64,000 nucleotides of DNA from Herbinix sp. (GCA_029256105.1 JAQSYO010000017.1:1-64000), one strand, 5' to 3'. Numbered from the stretch's first letter, positions 36,740-46,039 are shown. The notes: generated by a model from the letters alone, not told the origin. Translations and numbers: made by a program.

Positions 36740-37774
36740 TCAATTTTTGATCATATTTCTAATAATTTCCTCAGGTGCATTTAAAGGTTCATCATACCAA
36801 ATACCATTTCTGTCCCAATATCCTCCTGCTTGTAAAAGCGCAGTATGAGAAAAGCCGTAACTAATCTCAACTATCTTTCCTTCATTATCTCTTGTGTCAA
36901 CGACATAATCATAACCCATGCATTGAAAACCCAATTTATCTGATATATCAAATGCGGATTGAATTATATCAGAAGTAACTAGAGCTTTATCAAAATAAAG
37001 TGAACCACCTCCTGATGCTCTGAAATCACCTTTTCTTACATCTCTTGCGATAAAACTTAATTTATCTCCTACAACCGCTATTTTTAAATCGAACCCTTGA
37101 TTAGGAATAAATTCTTGGAAATAAGCATATCCTTTTTCATTCGAAAACTTATTTGCTTTTTTTAGAGTCTCAATAAAATCGGGGATTCGCTTAAATCTCT
37201 TAACTATGGTTGCCCAATCTTTAGAAGATTTTATATTAGACTTGGTTTTAAACAATACGTTTGGAGCTGTTTTAAATCCGTTTCCAAACATTTTCTTTGC
37301 ATAGTTAACAGCTTCAATCTTATTATTCAGTAATCTAACGTTACTAGAACCTGATCCGCATCTTAACTTAGCTATTATAGGATATTTACAGATATTATTA
37401 ATCCATTCCTTAGAATCCTTTAAAGTGTAAAATGTCCAAGATTTTGGTATTGGTGCATTTACAGATTGTAGAAAATACATTTCTGCAACTTTATCATCAA
37501 AATGCCAAGAAGTATTGGTGTCCGGAAATATCTTTAAGCCCATATAATTAGCACTGTTCAAAATACTTCTTGCAAAAAGCATTTCCTGTAATGAATAATT
37601 ACTAAAATGCCATAATAAACAATCATACCCTTTTAATATTTCTAATATATTTGCATCAAAACAATTGACAATATCATATGCTATATTATTTTTCTTGCAA
37701 AAATCCTCCCATGGTTTGTCCCATGTTGTTGAGTGTGTAAATATTTCATAATTATGATGAATAGCAATTTTCAT
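36740..37774 (-). CDS. ATP-grasp family ligase
   Basis: A 344-residue ATP-grasp enzyme of RimK-like appearance. Visible elements are PIIAKLRCGSGSSNVRLL (nucleotide-binding strand and glycine-rich loop), YFQEFIPNQGFDLKIAVVGDKL, a central VRKGDFRASGGG and the metal-binding end YDYVVDTRDNEGKIVEISYG. ATP-grasp enzymes form amide or thioester bonds through acyl phosphates. In this locus a plausible acceptor is the carboxyl of a uronic acid. The substrate is not known; the gene is tightly packed between wbpP-type and CapA-like genes. Confidence 0.82.
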   Translation of the reverse strand: MKIAIHHNYEIFTHSTTWDKPWEDFCKKNNIAYDIVNCFDANILEILKGYDCLLWHFSNYSLQEMLFARSILNSANYMGLKIFPDTNTSWHFDDKVAEMYFLQSVNAPIPKSWTFYTLKDSKEWINNICKYPIIAKLRCGSGSSNVRLLNNKIEAVNYAKKMFGNGFKTAPNVLFKTKSNIKSSKDWATIVKRFKRIPDFIETLKKANKFSNEKGYAYFQEFIPNQGFDLKIAVVGDKLSFIARDVRKGDFRASGGGSLYFDKALVTSDIIQSAFDISDKLGFQCMGYDYVVDTRDNEGKIVEISYGFSHTALLQAGGYWDRNGIWYDEPLNAPEEIIRNMIKN

Positions 37775-37775
37775 A

Positions 37776-38750
37776 TCACAAATTCTCCTTATACCACTCT
37801 ATTACAGCTCTAATTCCTCTTTCAAAGCTCCACCCCGGATCATAACCCAGCATTTCCTTAGCTTTTCTTATATCTGCATTACTATGTTTAATATCTCCGA
37901 CTCTTTCATCTCCAAAAATCGGATTAATATTCTTATCAAGAGCCCTACATAATTCACGATAAATATCAATTAAATATTCTCTGCCTCCAAATGCAACATT
38001 AAACGATTGACCTGCTACTTCATGAGAAGCATTACATGCTTTTAAATTTGCTTCAACAACATTCTCTATATACGTAAAATCTCTGCTCTGTTTCCCATCC
38101 CCATTAATGGTTGGTCTTTCATTATTTAACAATTGTTTTATAAATTTAGGTATAACTGCTGCATAAGCTCCACTTGGATTTTGTCTTCTACCAAACACGT
38201 TGAAATATCTAAGACCATATGTATCAAGACCATATAATCTTGTATATAATTTTCCGTACTCTTCATCAACCCTTTTGGTTAATGCGTATGGCGATAGCAA
38301 ATTTCCTTCGCGACCTTCCTGTTTGGGAAGGTTTGGTTCATCACCATATACTGATGAACTTGAAGCATAAACAAACTTTTTAACTTTATTTTGTCTTGCA
38401 GCTTCCATCATATTAAGAGTCCCCATTATATTAATCTCTTCATATAATAAAGGCATCTCTATACTCCTTGGAACACTTCCCCATGCGGCTTGATTTAAAA
38501 CATAGTCCACTCCTTTACAAGCTTCCATACATATTCCAAGATTTCTTATATCACCCTCGATAAACTCAAATTTCGAATTATTTTGAAACAAATCTATATT
38601 CTCTCGCTTACCGGTCGAAAAATCATCCAAACCTCTCACTTTATATCCTAATCTAAGTATTACTTCAACTAAATTTGAACCAATGAACCCAGCTGCACCA
38701 GTTACTAAAAATTTAGTTTCCTTAGGAAACTTAACATCTTCATATCCCAT
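37776..38750 (-). CDS. UDP-N-acetylglucosamine 4-epimerase (WbpP/TviC type)
   Basis: Extended SDR of 324 residues: TGAAGFIGSNLVEVILRLG, LDDFSTGKRENI, NQAAWGSVPRSIEMP, catalytic YALTK, and FNVFGRRQNPSGAYAAVIPKF. The last block is characteristic of WbpP/TviC/Gne enzymes that interconvert UDP-GlcNAc(A) and UDP-GalNAc(A). It lies two bases after the dehydrogenase that would supply or consume its product, as in Pseudomonas and Vi antigen clusters. GGAGG is inside the preceding gene. Confidence 0.9.
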   Translation of the reverse strand: MGYEDVKFPKETKFLVTGAAGFIGSNLVEVILRLGYKVRGLDDFSTGKRENIDLFQNNSKFEFIEGDIRNLGICMEACKGVDYVLNQAAWGSVPRSIEMPLLYEEINIMGTLNMMEAARQNKVKKFVYASSSSVYGDEPNLPKQEGREGNLLSPYALTKRVDEEYGKLYTRLYGLDTYGLRYFNVFGRRQNPSGAYAAVIPKFIKQLLNNERPTINGDGKQSRDFTYIENVVEANLKACNASHEVAGQSFNVAFGGREYLIDIYRELCRALDKNINPIFGDERVGDIKHSNADIRKAKEMLGYDPGWSFERGIRAVIEWYKENL

Positions 38751-38752
38751 TC

Positions 38753-40135
38753 TTATAACCTCCAGTATGAATAGCCCATGTCTACTGCCTCTTGACGATT
38801 GAACATTCCTTTTAAGTCAATTAATACACATTTATTATTCTGTACTTTTGTTACTTCGTTCGATGATTTAGATTCTTTGTCCAAACTCTCTATATTAGTA
38901 CTTCCTGTTGTCCTAAACATTTTCTGAATATCATCCAACTTAATAGGCTTAAATTCTTCATGAGGAACAGCAAATATGACAGCATCGATATCTGATATTT
39001 CATCAGCATCATATTGTTTTATATTATATGTACGCAATAAATCTTCTTTATCAGCCACAGGATCCACTATTTTTACATCTACACCATACTCTTCTAACTC
39101 ATTAATAATGTCTAATACTTTTGTATTCCTTACATCCGGGCAATTTTCTTTAAATGTAAAACCGAATATAGCTACTTTAGAACCTTTTATAGACTTATTT
39201 GCTTTGATCATTTTCTTTATAGTATTTTCGGCAACATATTTTCCCATATCGTCATTTATTTTTCTTCCCGAAAGAATAATCTGAGAATGATATCCTAGTA
39301 GCTCCGCCTTATATGTAAGATAATATGGATCTATTCCTATACAATGGCCCCCTACTAGTCCAGGAGTGAAATTAAGAAAGTTCCACTTGGTTCCAGCTGC
39401 TTTAAGAACTGCTTGTGTATCAATTCCAATTTTATTAAATATAATTGATAATTCATTCATAAAAGCAATATTAATATCTCTTTGTGAGTTTTCTATTACT
39501 TTTGCGGCTTCTGCTACCTTGATACTTTCGGCTCTGTATACACCAGCTTCAACAACTAATTCATATACCTTAGCAATATTATCAAGTGATTCTTCATCCA
39601 TACCCGAAACAATTTTTGTTATAGTTTCTAACCTATGAACCTTATCACCAGGGTTAATTCGTTCAGGCGAATAACCAACTTTAAAATCCACACCACATTT
39701 CAAGCCCGACTCTTTTTCTAAAATCGGAATACAGATGTCTTCCGTCACTCCTGGATATACTGTTGATTCATATACTACAATAGAACCTTTGACTAAATTT
39801 CTGCCTAGGGTATGGCTAGCACCTTCAATTGGTGTTAAATCCGGAGTATGATCGTCATTAACTGGTGTAGGTACTGCTACTATATGAAATTTTGCTTCTC
39901 TTAATTTAATTTCATCTGAAGTAAATTCAACCGCACAATTCGCTATTTCCTTATCCCCAACTTCTCTTGTAGGATCAATACCTTTCTTATATAAGCTAAC
40001 TTTAGCCTTATTAACATCAAACCCTATTACATTAACTTTTTTAGAAAAAGATACAGCAATTGGCATACCCACATATCCCAAACCAATTATTGATATTTTT
40101 TCTTCCCTGCAAGTAATTTTTTCAAATAAGGACAT
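38753..40135 (-). CDS. UDP-N-acetylhexosamine dehydrogenase (WbpO/TviB type)
   Basis: NAD-dependent nucleotide-sugar 6-dehydrogenase that oxidises UDP-GalNAc or UDP-GlcNAc to the uronic acid. Motifs: IIGLGYVGMPIAVSFSK, AVPTPVNDDHTPDL, ESTVYPGVTED, YSPERINPGD, catalytic cysteine in GGHCIGIDPYYL, and IFGFTFKENCPDVRNTKV. At 460 residues it is longer than WbpO (about 420); a low-complexity insert (SLDKESKSSNEVTKVQNN) precedes a terminal block DLKGMFNRQEAVDMGYSYW. Paired with the epimerase it points to UDP-GalNAcA. Confidence 0.9.
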   Translation of the reverse strand: MSLFEKITCREEKISIIGLGYVGMPIAVSFSKKVNVIGFDVNKAKVSLYKKGIDPTREVGDKEIANCAVEFTSDEIKLREAKFHIVAVPTPVNDDHTPDLTPIEGASHTLGRNLVKGSIVVYESTVYPGVTEDICIPILEKESGLKCGVDFKVGYSPERINPGDKVHRLETITKIVSGMDEESLDNIAKVYELVVEAGVYRAESIKVAEAAKVIENSQRDINIAFMNELSIIFNKIGIDTQAVLKAAGTKWNFLNFTPGLVGGHCIGIDPYYLTYKAELLGYHSQIILSGRKINDDMGKYVAENTIKKMIKANKSIKGSKVAIFGFTFKENCPDVRNTKVLDIINELEEYGVDVKIVDPVADKEDLLRTYNIKQYDADEISDIDAVIFAVPHEEFKPIKLDDIQKMFRTTGSTNIESLDKESKSSNEVTKVQNNKCVLIDLKGMFNRQEAVDMGYSYWRL

Positions 40136-40164
40136 TTATCTATTCCTCCATTAATCATATTAAA

Positions 40165-41262
40165 CTATTTGTCTGATTTACTCTCTATTTCATTTATATA
40201 AGCACTAATAACTATCTTTCGGCTAAATTCTGTTTCCATCTTTTTTCTTCCGGCAACTCCCATTGTTTTCTTCGTTTCATAAGGCATCTCGATAAACTTT
40301 ATTATTGCTTCTATTAAGCTATCAACGTTTTTAACTTTAAACCCTAAGCCACTAATATCCTCGTCAAATGTTTCACTACATCCGGGTATTCTGGATGCCA
40401 AGACCGGTCGGCCCGATGCTGCAGCTTCTAGTAATACATTTGCTAAGCCTTCATGATATGACGGAAGAATTATAGCATGACTATCTTTAATAAATTCACG
40501 AACATTGTTCTGACGACCGTGATATTTAATAATTCCCTGCTTTTCAAGATCAGTTAATTTATTTAAATAATCCTCTTCACAATCACCAATAACTTCAAAT
40601 TGGACATTTGTATATTGTGCCCTCACTTTAATTGCAGCATCAAATAATTCACCAACACCTTTATCCTTCATAATTCGACCAATAAATAGAAATTTTATCA
40701 CATTGTTATTATCTGGATATTCTTCGATGCAATAATCGTCAAGGTTCACTCCAGACCCTGGAAGCAACTTAAAATTATCTTTCACGATGTGTCTATCTAT
40801 GAAAAATTTATTATTTTCAATATTTTGAAAGAACACGCAATAAGCGTTTTTTAATGCCATTTGATAAAGAAATAAAGTAACATTCTGTAGTATTCCCTTA
40901 TTCTTAATTGCAGTACCCAATCCAGTTATATTAGTTATATATGGTACTTTAACTAAACTACAAATCAAACCACCATAAATATTAGGCTTAATTGTATAAG
41001 TAAGAACGACATCTGGATTAACCTGTTTTATTATTTTTTGATAAAATACTAACAATTTAAAATCAGTGATCGGATTGGTTCCGCGCCTATCTATTGGTGT
41101 TTCTATATATTCACAACCAATATTGATAAGTTGTTCAACAAAATCACCCTTCGGTAATGATATATATACCTTGTAATTTAATCGAATAAGCTCCTGTAGC
41201 AATTCTTTTCTGAATTTATACAAACCAACATCATTATTTGCCAATACCAGTATTTGGGTCAT
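40165..41262 (-). CDS. Glycosyltransferase GT4 (PglA-like)
   Basis: Group 1 glycosyltransferase of 365 residues: ILVLANNDVGLYKFRKELL, NITGLGTAI, FLFIGRIMKDKGVGEL and EGLANVLLEAAASGRPVLAS (EX7E). It resembles PglA, which adds the second sugar onto undecaprenyl-PP-diacetylbacillosamine, and it lies directly after pglC and pglD homologues. The ATG at 41262 (AAGGAGG ten bases upstream) overlaps the previous gene by 29 bp; the longer frame begins at a TTG. Confidence 0.87.
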   Translation of the reverse strand: MTQILVLANNDVGLYKFRKELLQELIRLNYKVYISLPKGDFVEQLINIGCEYIETPIDRRGTNPITDFKLLVFYQKIIKQVNPDVVLTYTIKPNIYGGLICSLVKVPYITNITGLGTAIKNKGILQNVTLFLYQMALKNAYCVFFQNIENNKFFIDRHIVKDNFKLLPGSGVNLDDYCIEEYPDNNNVIKFLFIGRIMKDKGVGELFDAAIKVRAQYTNVQFEVIGDCEEDYLNKLTDLEKQGIIKYHGRQNNVREFIKDSHAIILPSYHEGLANVLLEAAASGRPVLASRIPGCSETFDEDISGLGFKVKNVDSLIEAIIKFIEMPYETKKTMGVAGRKKMETEFSRKIVISAYINEIESKSDK

Positions 41263-41890
41263 CTGTACATATCCTCCTTGCTGGTACTCCAATATAAGTT
41301 CCAGGAATTATTATGTCGGAAATAATAACAGCGCCTGCACCAACTATACTTTCATCGCAAATTTTTAAATTATTACTAATCGTTGCTCCAATGCCTATCC
41401 ATGAGTATTTTCCTATTTCTACTGTTCCAGCAGTATGAACACCTGGTGAGATATGTACATAATCCTCTATCACATTGCCATGATCTACAGTAGCTCCTGT
41501 ATTAACAATAACACCTTTACCAATGTTACAACAGCAATTAATCACTGTACCAGCCATAATTACTGATCCAGCCCCTATATCAACTTGCACGCCAATAATA
41601 GCACTTGGATGAATTAATATCGGAATACTTGCACCAGCATTTTCTAGCTGAAACACTATTTTTTCTCTTATTTTATTATTACCAACAGCTACAAAAATGT
41701 TATAATCTTTAACAAATTGGAGAGCTTCACTTGAAGTGCCTATTACATCTATTCCTACAAAAGGATTTAGTTTTATATCATCATCAAGAAAATTAATCTG
41801 CTTCCATTGGTTCATTTTAAGAGCAATATCTGCTACAACTCTTCCATGACCACCTGCACCAATTATAAGAAGTTTGTCTCTTATTTCCAT
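41234..41890 (-). CDS. pglD: UDP-4-amino-sugar N-acetyltransferase (PglD/NeuD type)
   Basis: Left-handed beta-helix acyltransferase of 218 residues. N-terminal LLIIGAGGHGRVVADIAL binds the UDP-sugar; hexapeptide repeats follow (GVQVDIGAGSVIMAGTVIN, VIVNTGATVDHGNVIED with the catalytic His of the DH pair, YVHISPGVHTAG). In PglD this enzyme acetylates the C4 amine to give UDP-diacetylbacillosamine. The adjacent PglE and PglF homologues make the substrate. Confidence 0.91.
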   Translation of the reverse strand: MEIRDKLLIIGAGGHGRVVADIALKMNQWKQINFLDDDIKLNPFVGIDVIGTSSEALQFVKDYNIFVAVGNNKIREKIVFQLENAGASIPILIHPSAIIGVQVDIGAGSVIMAGTVINCCCNIGKGVIVNTGATVDHGNVIEDYVHISPGVHTAGTVEIGKYSWIGIGATISNNLKICDESIVGAGAVIISDIIIPGTYIGVPARRICTDDPNTGIGK

Positions 41891-41892
41891 GA

Positions 41893-42516
41893 TTATTTAT
41901 TCATCCTCTCTTCATTGGTACCTTGAAACACTTCCATTGTAGCAGCATATTCTGCATTAATTCCTTCCCGAATTAATACTTTTTTTAACGTTATAAAAAT
42001 AATTCCCCAATCCCTTATAAAACTTATATTATCAATATATTCTACATCAAGATTGAATTTATCTTCCCAACTAATAGCATTCCGCCCATTCACCTGTGCT
42101 AAGCCTGATAAACCCGGCCTTGCCTCATGGCGGCGCTTTTGATTTGCATTATATAATGGAAGGTACTGAATTAATAATGGTCTTGGCCCAACAATGGACA
42201 TATCCCCTTTTAGAATATTAAACAACTCAGGTAATTCATCTAGCGAAGTGGTTCTAAGAATTTTCCCGAGTTTTGTCAAACGAATCTCATCAGGTAGTAA
42301 CTCTCCATTCTTATTTCTTTTATCTGTCATCGTTCTAAATTTATATATGGTAAATATCTTTTCCTTCAACCCTACCCTCTCCTGTTTAAATATCACAGGA
42401 CTACCCAATTTAACCCTTACTAGGATAGTAACTATCAAGAAAACGGGTATTAACACTATAATAGCAAGGAGTGATAGAATAAAATCCATAGGCATTTTGA
42501 TATATCTTCGATACAT
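41893..42516 (-). CDS. pglC: Phosphoglycosyl transferase (PglC type)
   Basis: Monotopic membrane phosphoglycosyl transferase, 207 residues, that starts the glycan by moving a sugar-phosphate onto undecaprenyl phosphate. It has one N-terminal reentrant hydrophobic segment (FILSLLAIIVLIPVFLIVTI), then KFRTMTD, the catalytic Asp-Glu in TTSLDELPELFNIL, VGPRPLL and RPGLSGLAQVNGRN. The short form without extra membrane helices and the pglD/E/F neighbours suggest diacetylbacillosamine as substrate. Confidence 0.91.
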   Translation of the reverse strand: MYRRYIKMPMDFILSLLAIIVLIPVFLIVTILVRVKLGSPVIFKQERVGLKEKIFTIYKFRTMTDKRNKNGELLPDEIRLTKLGKILRTTSLDELPELFNILKGDMSIVGPRPLLIQYLPLYNANQKRRHEARPGLSGLAQVNGRNAISWEDKFNLDVEYIDNISFIRDWGIIFITLKKVLIREGINAEYAATMEVFQGTNEERMNK

Positions 42517-42526
42517 GGTTTAATTC

Positions 42527-43660
42527 CTACCTTTCGAACAACTTACGAATAATTCCAACAATTCTATTCATATCTTCGTCTGTATTCTTTATATCACTAG
42601 GTAAGCATACCCCTTGATTAAAGATATCCTCTGATACACCCTTAATTGTATCATCAGCCTTCACAAAGCCGCAATCATGAAAGATTGGTTGTAGATGCAT
42701 TGGTTTCCAAATAGGTCTGGATTCAATGCATTCATTTTCGAGAGCAAGCATAATATCCAGATGTTTAATCTTGCTATCTCTATTTATTGTAATACAAGTT
42801 AACCAATAATTTGGCTCACAATTTTCCGGTATCGGATTCAGTGTGATATCACATATATCTTCAAGAGATTTTTTGTATGTTTCATAAATTTTCTTTTTTA
42901 ACTCAATATGTTTGTCCAATGATAGTAGTTGTCCTCTTCCAATTCCTGCGATAATATTAGACATTCTGTAATTATAACCAATTTCTTTATGTTCGTAATG
43001 CCGTTCTTTTTCTCTCGATTGCGTAGACCAAAATCTCGCTTTTTCAATGTCTTCTCCATCTTCTGATACTAACATACCGCCGCCAGAAGTCGTTATTATC
43101 TTATTACCATTAAATGAATATATTCCAAATCTACCAAAAGTGCCTGTTTGTTTTCCTCGATAAGTGGCACCTAAAGATTCTGCTGCATCTTCAATTAAAG
43201 GAACATTATATTCGTTACAGATTGATAAAATTTCATCTAATTTGGCAGGAGTACCATACAGGTTAACTATTACCACGGCTTTCGCATTAGGATATTTCGC
43301 AAATGCTTTACTTAGTGCATTTGGATCCATATTCCATGTATCTCTTTCGCTATCTATGAAAACCGGAATAGCACCTTGGTAAAGTATTGGATTACAGGTT
43401 GCAGAAAACGTCAAAGAGGAACAGAAAACAATATCCCCCTGATTAATTCCTGCTGCTTTTAGGGCTAGATGTATTGCTGCTGTTCCTGAGCTTAATGCAG
43501 CTGCATGCGAAGTACCCACATATGCAGCTAATTCTCTTTCAAATTCGTTAACATTTGGTCCTAGAGGTGCAATCCAGTTTGAAGCAAACGCTTCCTCAAT
43601 AAATTTCATTTCTCTACCATTCATGGTTGGTGATGCTAAATATATATGTTTTTTATCCAT
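42527..43660 (-). CDS. pglE: UDP-4-keto-6-deoxy-GlcNAc C4 aminotransferase (PglE type)
   Basis: PLP-dependent DegT/DnrJ/EryC1 sugar aminotransferase of 377 residues. It opens with YLASPTMNGREMKFIEEAFASNW and has SSGTAAIHLAL, PLIEDAAESLGATYRGK and the PLP lysine in YSFNGNKIITTSGGG. The sequence MNGREMKFIEEAF is typical of the PglE/WeeJ group. It would aminate the 4-keto product of the PglF homologue encoded immediately before it. Confidence 0.92.
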   Translation of the reverse strand: MDKKHIYLASPTMNGREMKFIEEAFASNWIAPLGPNVNEFERELAAYVGTSHAAALSSGTAAIHLALKAAGINQGDIVFCSSLTFSATCNPILYQGAIPVFIDSERDTWNMDPNALSKAFAKYPNAKAVVIVNLYGTPAKLDEILSICNEYNVPLIEDAAESLGATYRGKQTGTFGRFGIYSFNGNKIITTSGGGMLVSEDGEDIEKARFWSTQSREKERHYEHKEIGYNYRMSNIIAGIGRGQLLSLDKHIELKKKIYETYKKSLEDICDITLNPIPENCEPNYWLTCITINRDSKIKHLDIMLALENECIESRPIWKPMHLQPIFHDCGFVKADDTIKGVSEDIFNQGVCLPSDIKNTDEDMNRIVGIIRKLFER

Positions 43661-43777
43661 TTCATCGCCTCAATTCTATGCGTTCTATCTAGTTTATTAT
43701 TTTTATTAAAATCATATAAATCAGTTTATCAATAGAAATACTCAATGTCAATCTAGTATTCCTGTCAATAAACCATC

Positions 43778-45634
43778 TTATCTTTTTAGAACATAGGTTG
43801 GTACAATTTCCTTAATTAACTGTCTTATCTCAATCGGTTCCAACTGACTTACTTGTTTTAAGTCCTCCAATTGTCTTAAGAATTTCTCCTCATTAAGCTC
43901 AATCGGCATACCAATATGTATCATCTTGTTCCCAGTATCCTGTAATCCTTCTTCCTCCATTAAAAGTTCTTCATATAGCTTCTCTCCAGGTCGTAATCCC
44001 GTGAACTCTATCATGATATCTTCATTTGGTTTATATCCAGATAGTCTGATAAGATTTTCTGCTAAATCCAATATTTTTACCGGTTCACCCATATCCAGAA
44101 CAAAGATCTCGCCTCCGTTTGCATACGCACCTGCTTGCAATACTAAGGATACCGCTTCCGGTATCGTCATAAAATAGCGTATAATATCCGGATGTGTAAC
44201 CGTAACTGGTCCACCCGCAACAATCTGCTTTTTAAATAGAGGAATAACACTACCATTAGAACCTAATACATTACCAAAACGAACCGCTACAAATTCAGTA
44301 TTAGATCGATTATTATAAGTTTGAATAATCATTTCACAAATACGTTTCGATGCTCCCATGATATTCGTAGGGTTTACTGCTTTGTCTGTCGATATCATTA
44401 CGAATTTCTCCGCTCCATATAAATCAGCTGCCTGTACTGTCTTCCAAGTTCCTAAAACGTTATTTTTAATTGCTTCATTTGGACTGTCCTCCATTAACGG
44501 CACATGTTTATGCGCTGCGGCATGATATACAATCTGAGGACGATAGGTTTTAAAGATATAATTAATTCTCGCAGAATTACGAACTGATGCGATTAAAACT
44601 ACCAAGTTTAAATCAGGATATTTTTTCGTTAATTCAAGCTGAATATCGTAAGCATTATTTTCATAAATATCAACAATAATAAGTTGTTTTGGCTCCTTTG
44701 CAGCTATCTGTCTGCATAACTCGCTCCCAATGGAACCGCCGCCGCCAGTTACTAGGATGACTTTTCCTTTCACATAGTCCATTATAGAATCCAAATCAAC
44801 TTTAATAGAATCTCTTCCTAATAAATCTTCAACTTCCACATTACGTAGGTTACTGATGGATATTTCATCATTCATAAATTGATACATCCCTGGCAAAATC
44901 TTCAAAGTACAACCAGTTTGATTACATATATCTACAATTTCTTTGATTACTTTCTTTGATACGGATGGCATCGCTATGATAATTTCAGTGATCTGATATA
45001 AATTTACGCATTCGATTATATTATTTCTAGTTCCAACAACTTTGATTCCATGTATATATCTTCCTTGTTTTTCAGGATCATCATCTATAATACACTTCGC
45101 AACTGTGTTAAAAACATGTTCACTTGTATTAATCTCTCTTATAATTGCATTAGCGGCACTTCCTCCACCGATTATCATTACTTTATTAATATCGCCAGGG
45201 GTTGTGGTCTTACGGAATATAGAACGTACAAAGCGGTAAGCGAAACGGCTGATGAGGGTAAGCAATAATAGAACCCCACCACTAAGAAAATAATAGCTCC
45301 TTGGAACCGGATATTTAAGAATTTGCATCCCTGAGAATTGCATAAGAGATGAAATCACACAGGCTGAAAAAACATTCTGAATCTCAACTGCACCTGCATA
45401 TCTCCATAGACTATGATAAAGTTTAAGAAGATAAAATACGAATAAGGTTACTACGATGTTAATAGGCAGATAATTCCAAACCGATTCTAAAAATAGTACA
45501 TGTATCTTGATTGGTTCGAGGTCATATCTTAATAGCAATCCCATACAATTTGATACAATAATAATAACCACATCGCAAAGAAGCAAAAACAATCTTCGTA
45601 TTGCTAACTTCCTATCAACCATCTTTTGGAGCAT
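43778..45634 (-). CDS. pglF: Membrane UDP-GlcNAc 4,6-dehydratase (PglF type)
   Basis: First enzyme of UDP-bacillosamine synthesis, 618 residues. Four N-terminal membrane helices (about 1-130), a degenerate Rossmann domain with MIIGGGSAANAIIREI, then the catalytic SDR domain with VILVTGGGGSIGSELCRQI, AAAHKHVPLMEDSP and the active-site segment STDKAVNPTNIMGASKR in which Met replaces Tyr. Length and domains match PglF/CapD/WbpM. It is the first gene after the short zinc-ribbon gene; no strong promoter separates them. Confidence 0.93.
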   Translation of the reverse strand: MLQKMVDRKLAIRRLFLLLCDVVIIIVSNCMGLLLRYDLEPIKIHVLFLESVWNYLPINIVVTLFVFYLLKLYHSLWRYAGAVEIQNVFSACVISSLMQFSGMQILKYPVPRSYYFLSGGVLLLLTLISRFAYRFVRSIFRKTTTPGDINKVMIIGGGSAANAIIREINTSEHVFNTVAKCIIDDDPEKQGRYIHGIKVVGTRNNIIECVNLYQITEIIIAMPSVSKKVIKEIVDICNQTGCTLKILPGMYQFMNDEISISNLRNVEVEDLLGRDSIKVDLDSIMDYVKGKVILVTGGGGSIGSELCRQIAAKEPKQLIIVDIYENNAYDIQLELTKKYPDLNLVVLIASVRNSARINYIFKTYRPQIVYHAAAHKHVPLMEDSPNEAIKNNVLGTWKTVQAADLYGAEKFVMISTDKAVNPTNIMGASKRICEMIIQTYNNRSNTEFVAVRFGNVLGSNGSVIPLFKKQIVAGGPVTVTHPDIIRYFMTIPEAVSLVLQAGAYANGGEIFVLDMGEPVKILDLAENLIRLSGYKPNEDIMIEFTGLRPGEKLYEELLMEEEGLQDTGNKMIHIGMPIELNEEKFLRQLEDLKQVSQLEPIEIRQLIKEIVPTYVLKR

Positions 45635-45679
45635 ATTATTTACCTCACTTATGTAATATAATGAAAAAACCCTATAAAC

Positions 45680-45695
45680 GGAAGCCTAAGCTTCC
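45680..45695 (-). terminator. Weak terminator/attenuator between the zinc-ribbon gene and pglF
   Basis: Perfect 6-bp stem GGAAGC/GCTTCC with a 4-base loop; on the minus strand a T-run starts about 10 bases later. Because no good promoter follows it, partial read-through into pglF seems likely. Confidence 0.55.
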
Positions 45696-45714
45696 ACTTA
45701 TTAAGGTTCTTGCA

Positions 45715-45945
45715 TCATTTTTTATTTTCTCGGTATAAATCATTAACTTTATTCTGATATAGCGACATTCTTGCAATATAATTTTCGCGAAAGGTATTGC
45801 GTTCTTCTTCCGCCATGTTCATGTATGTAACATATTTTAATTCACATTTATCAAGAGTGGTGCCGCAGTGGAAGCAAATTGCATCAGGTTTTCTTGACAC
45901 TAATCTATAATTATAACAGTTCGGACAAATATAAACGCTTAACAT
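45715..45945 (-). CDS. Small zinc-ribbon protein of unknown function
   Basis: A 76-residue protein with a CPNC...CFHC pair (Cys 8, 11, 24, 27) forming one zinc ribbon and a charged, probably helical C-terminus (MAEEERNTFRENYIARMSLY). I do not recognise a characterised family. It has a strong promoter and GGGGGAG ribosome binding site and stands at the head of the polysaccharide locus. Real-gene status rests on promoter, ribosome binding site and the metal motif. Confidence 0.75.
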   Translation of the reverse strand: MLSVYICPNCYNYRLVSRKPDAICFHCGTTLDKCELKYVTYMNMAEEERNTFRENYIARMSLYQNKVNDLYRENKK

Positions 45946-45978
45946 GTTATTCTCTCCCCCTAATCGTCGCTAATTTCG

Positions 45979-46007
45979 ATTATACTATGTTTGGACTTGA
46001 ATGTAAA
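45979..46007 (-). promoter_or_regulatory. Promoter at the head of the polysaccharide locus
   Basis: Minus strand TTTACA, 17-bp spacer, TATAAT, about 35 bp before the small zinc-ribbon gene. It is the only strong minus-strand promoter seen before pglF. Confidence 0.8.
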
Positions 46008-46039
46008 CCTTTTAAGAAAATTTTGTATTATTTTGTATA

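Noticed and set aside
45715..45945. Spurious ORF
   Set aside because: Kept as a gene because it has a consensus promoter, a strong ribosome binding site and paired CxxC motifs; rejection as noise was considered only for its size.
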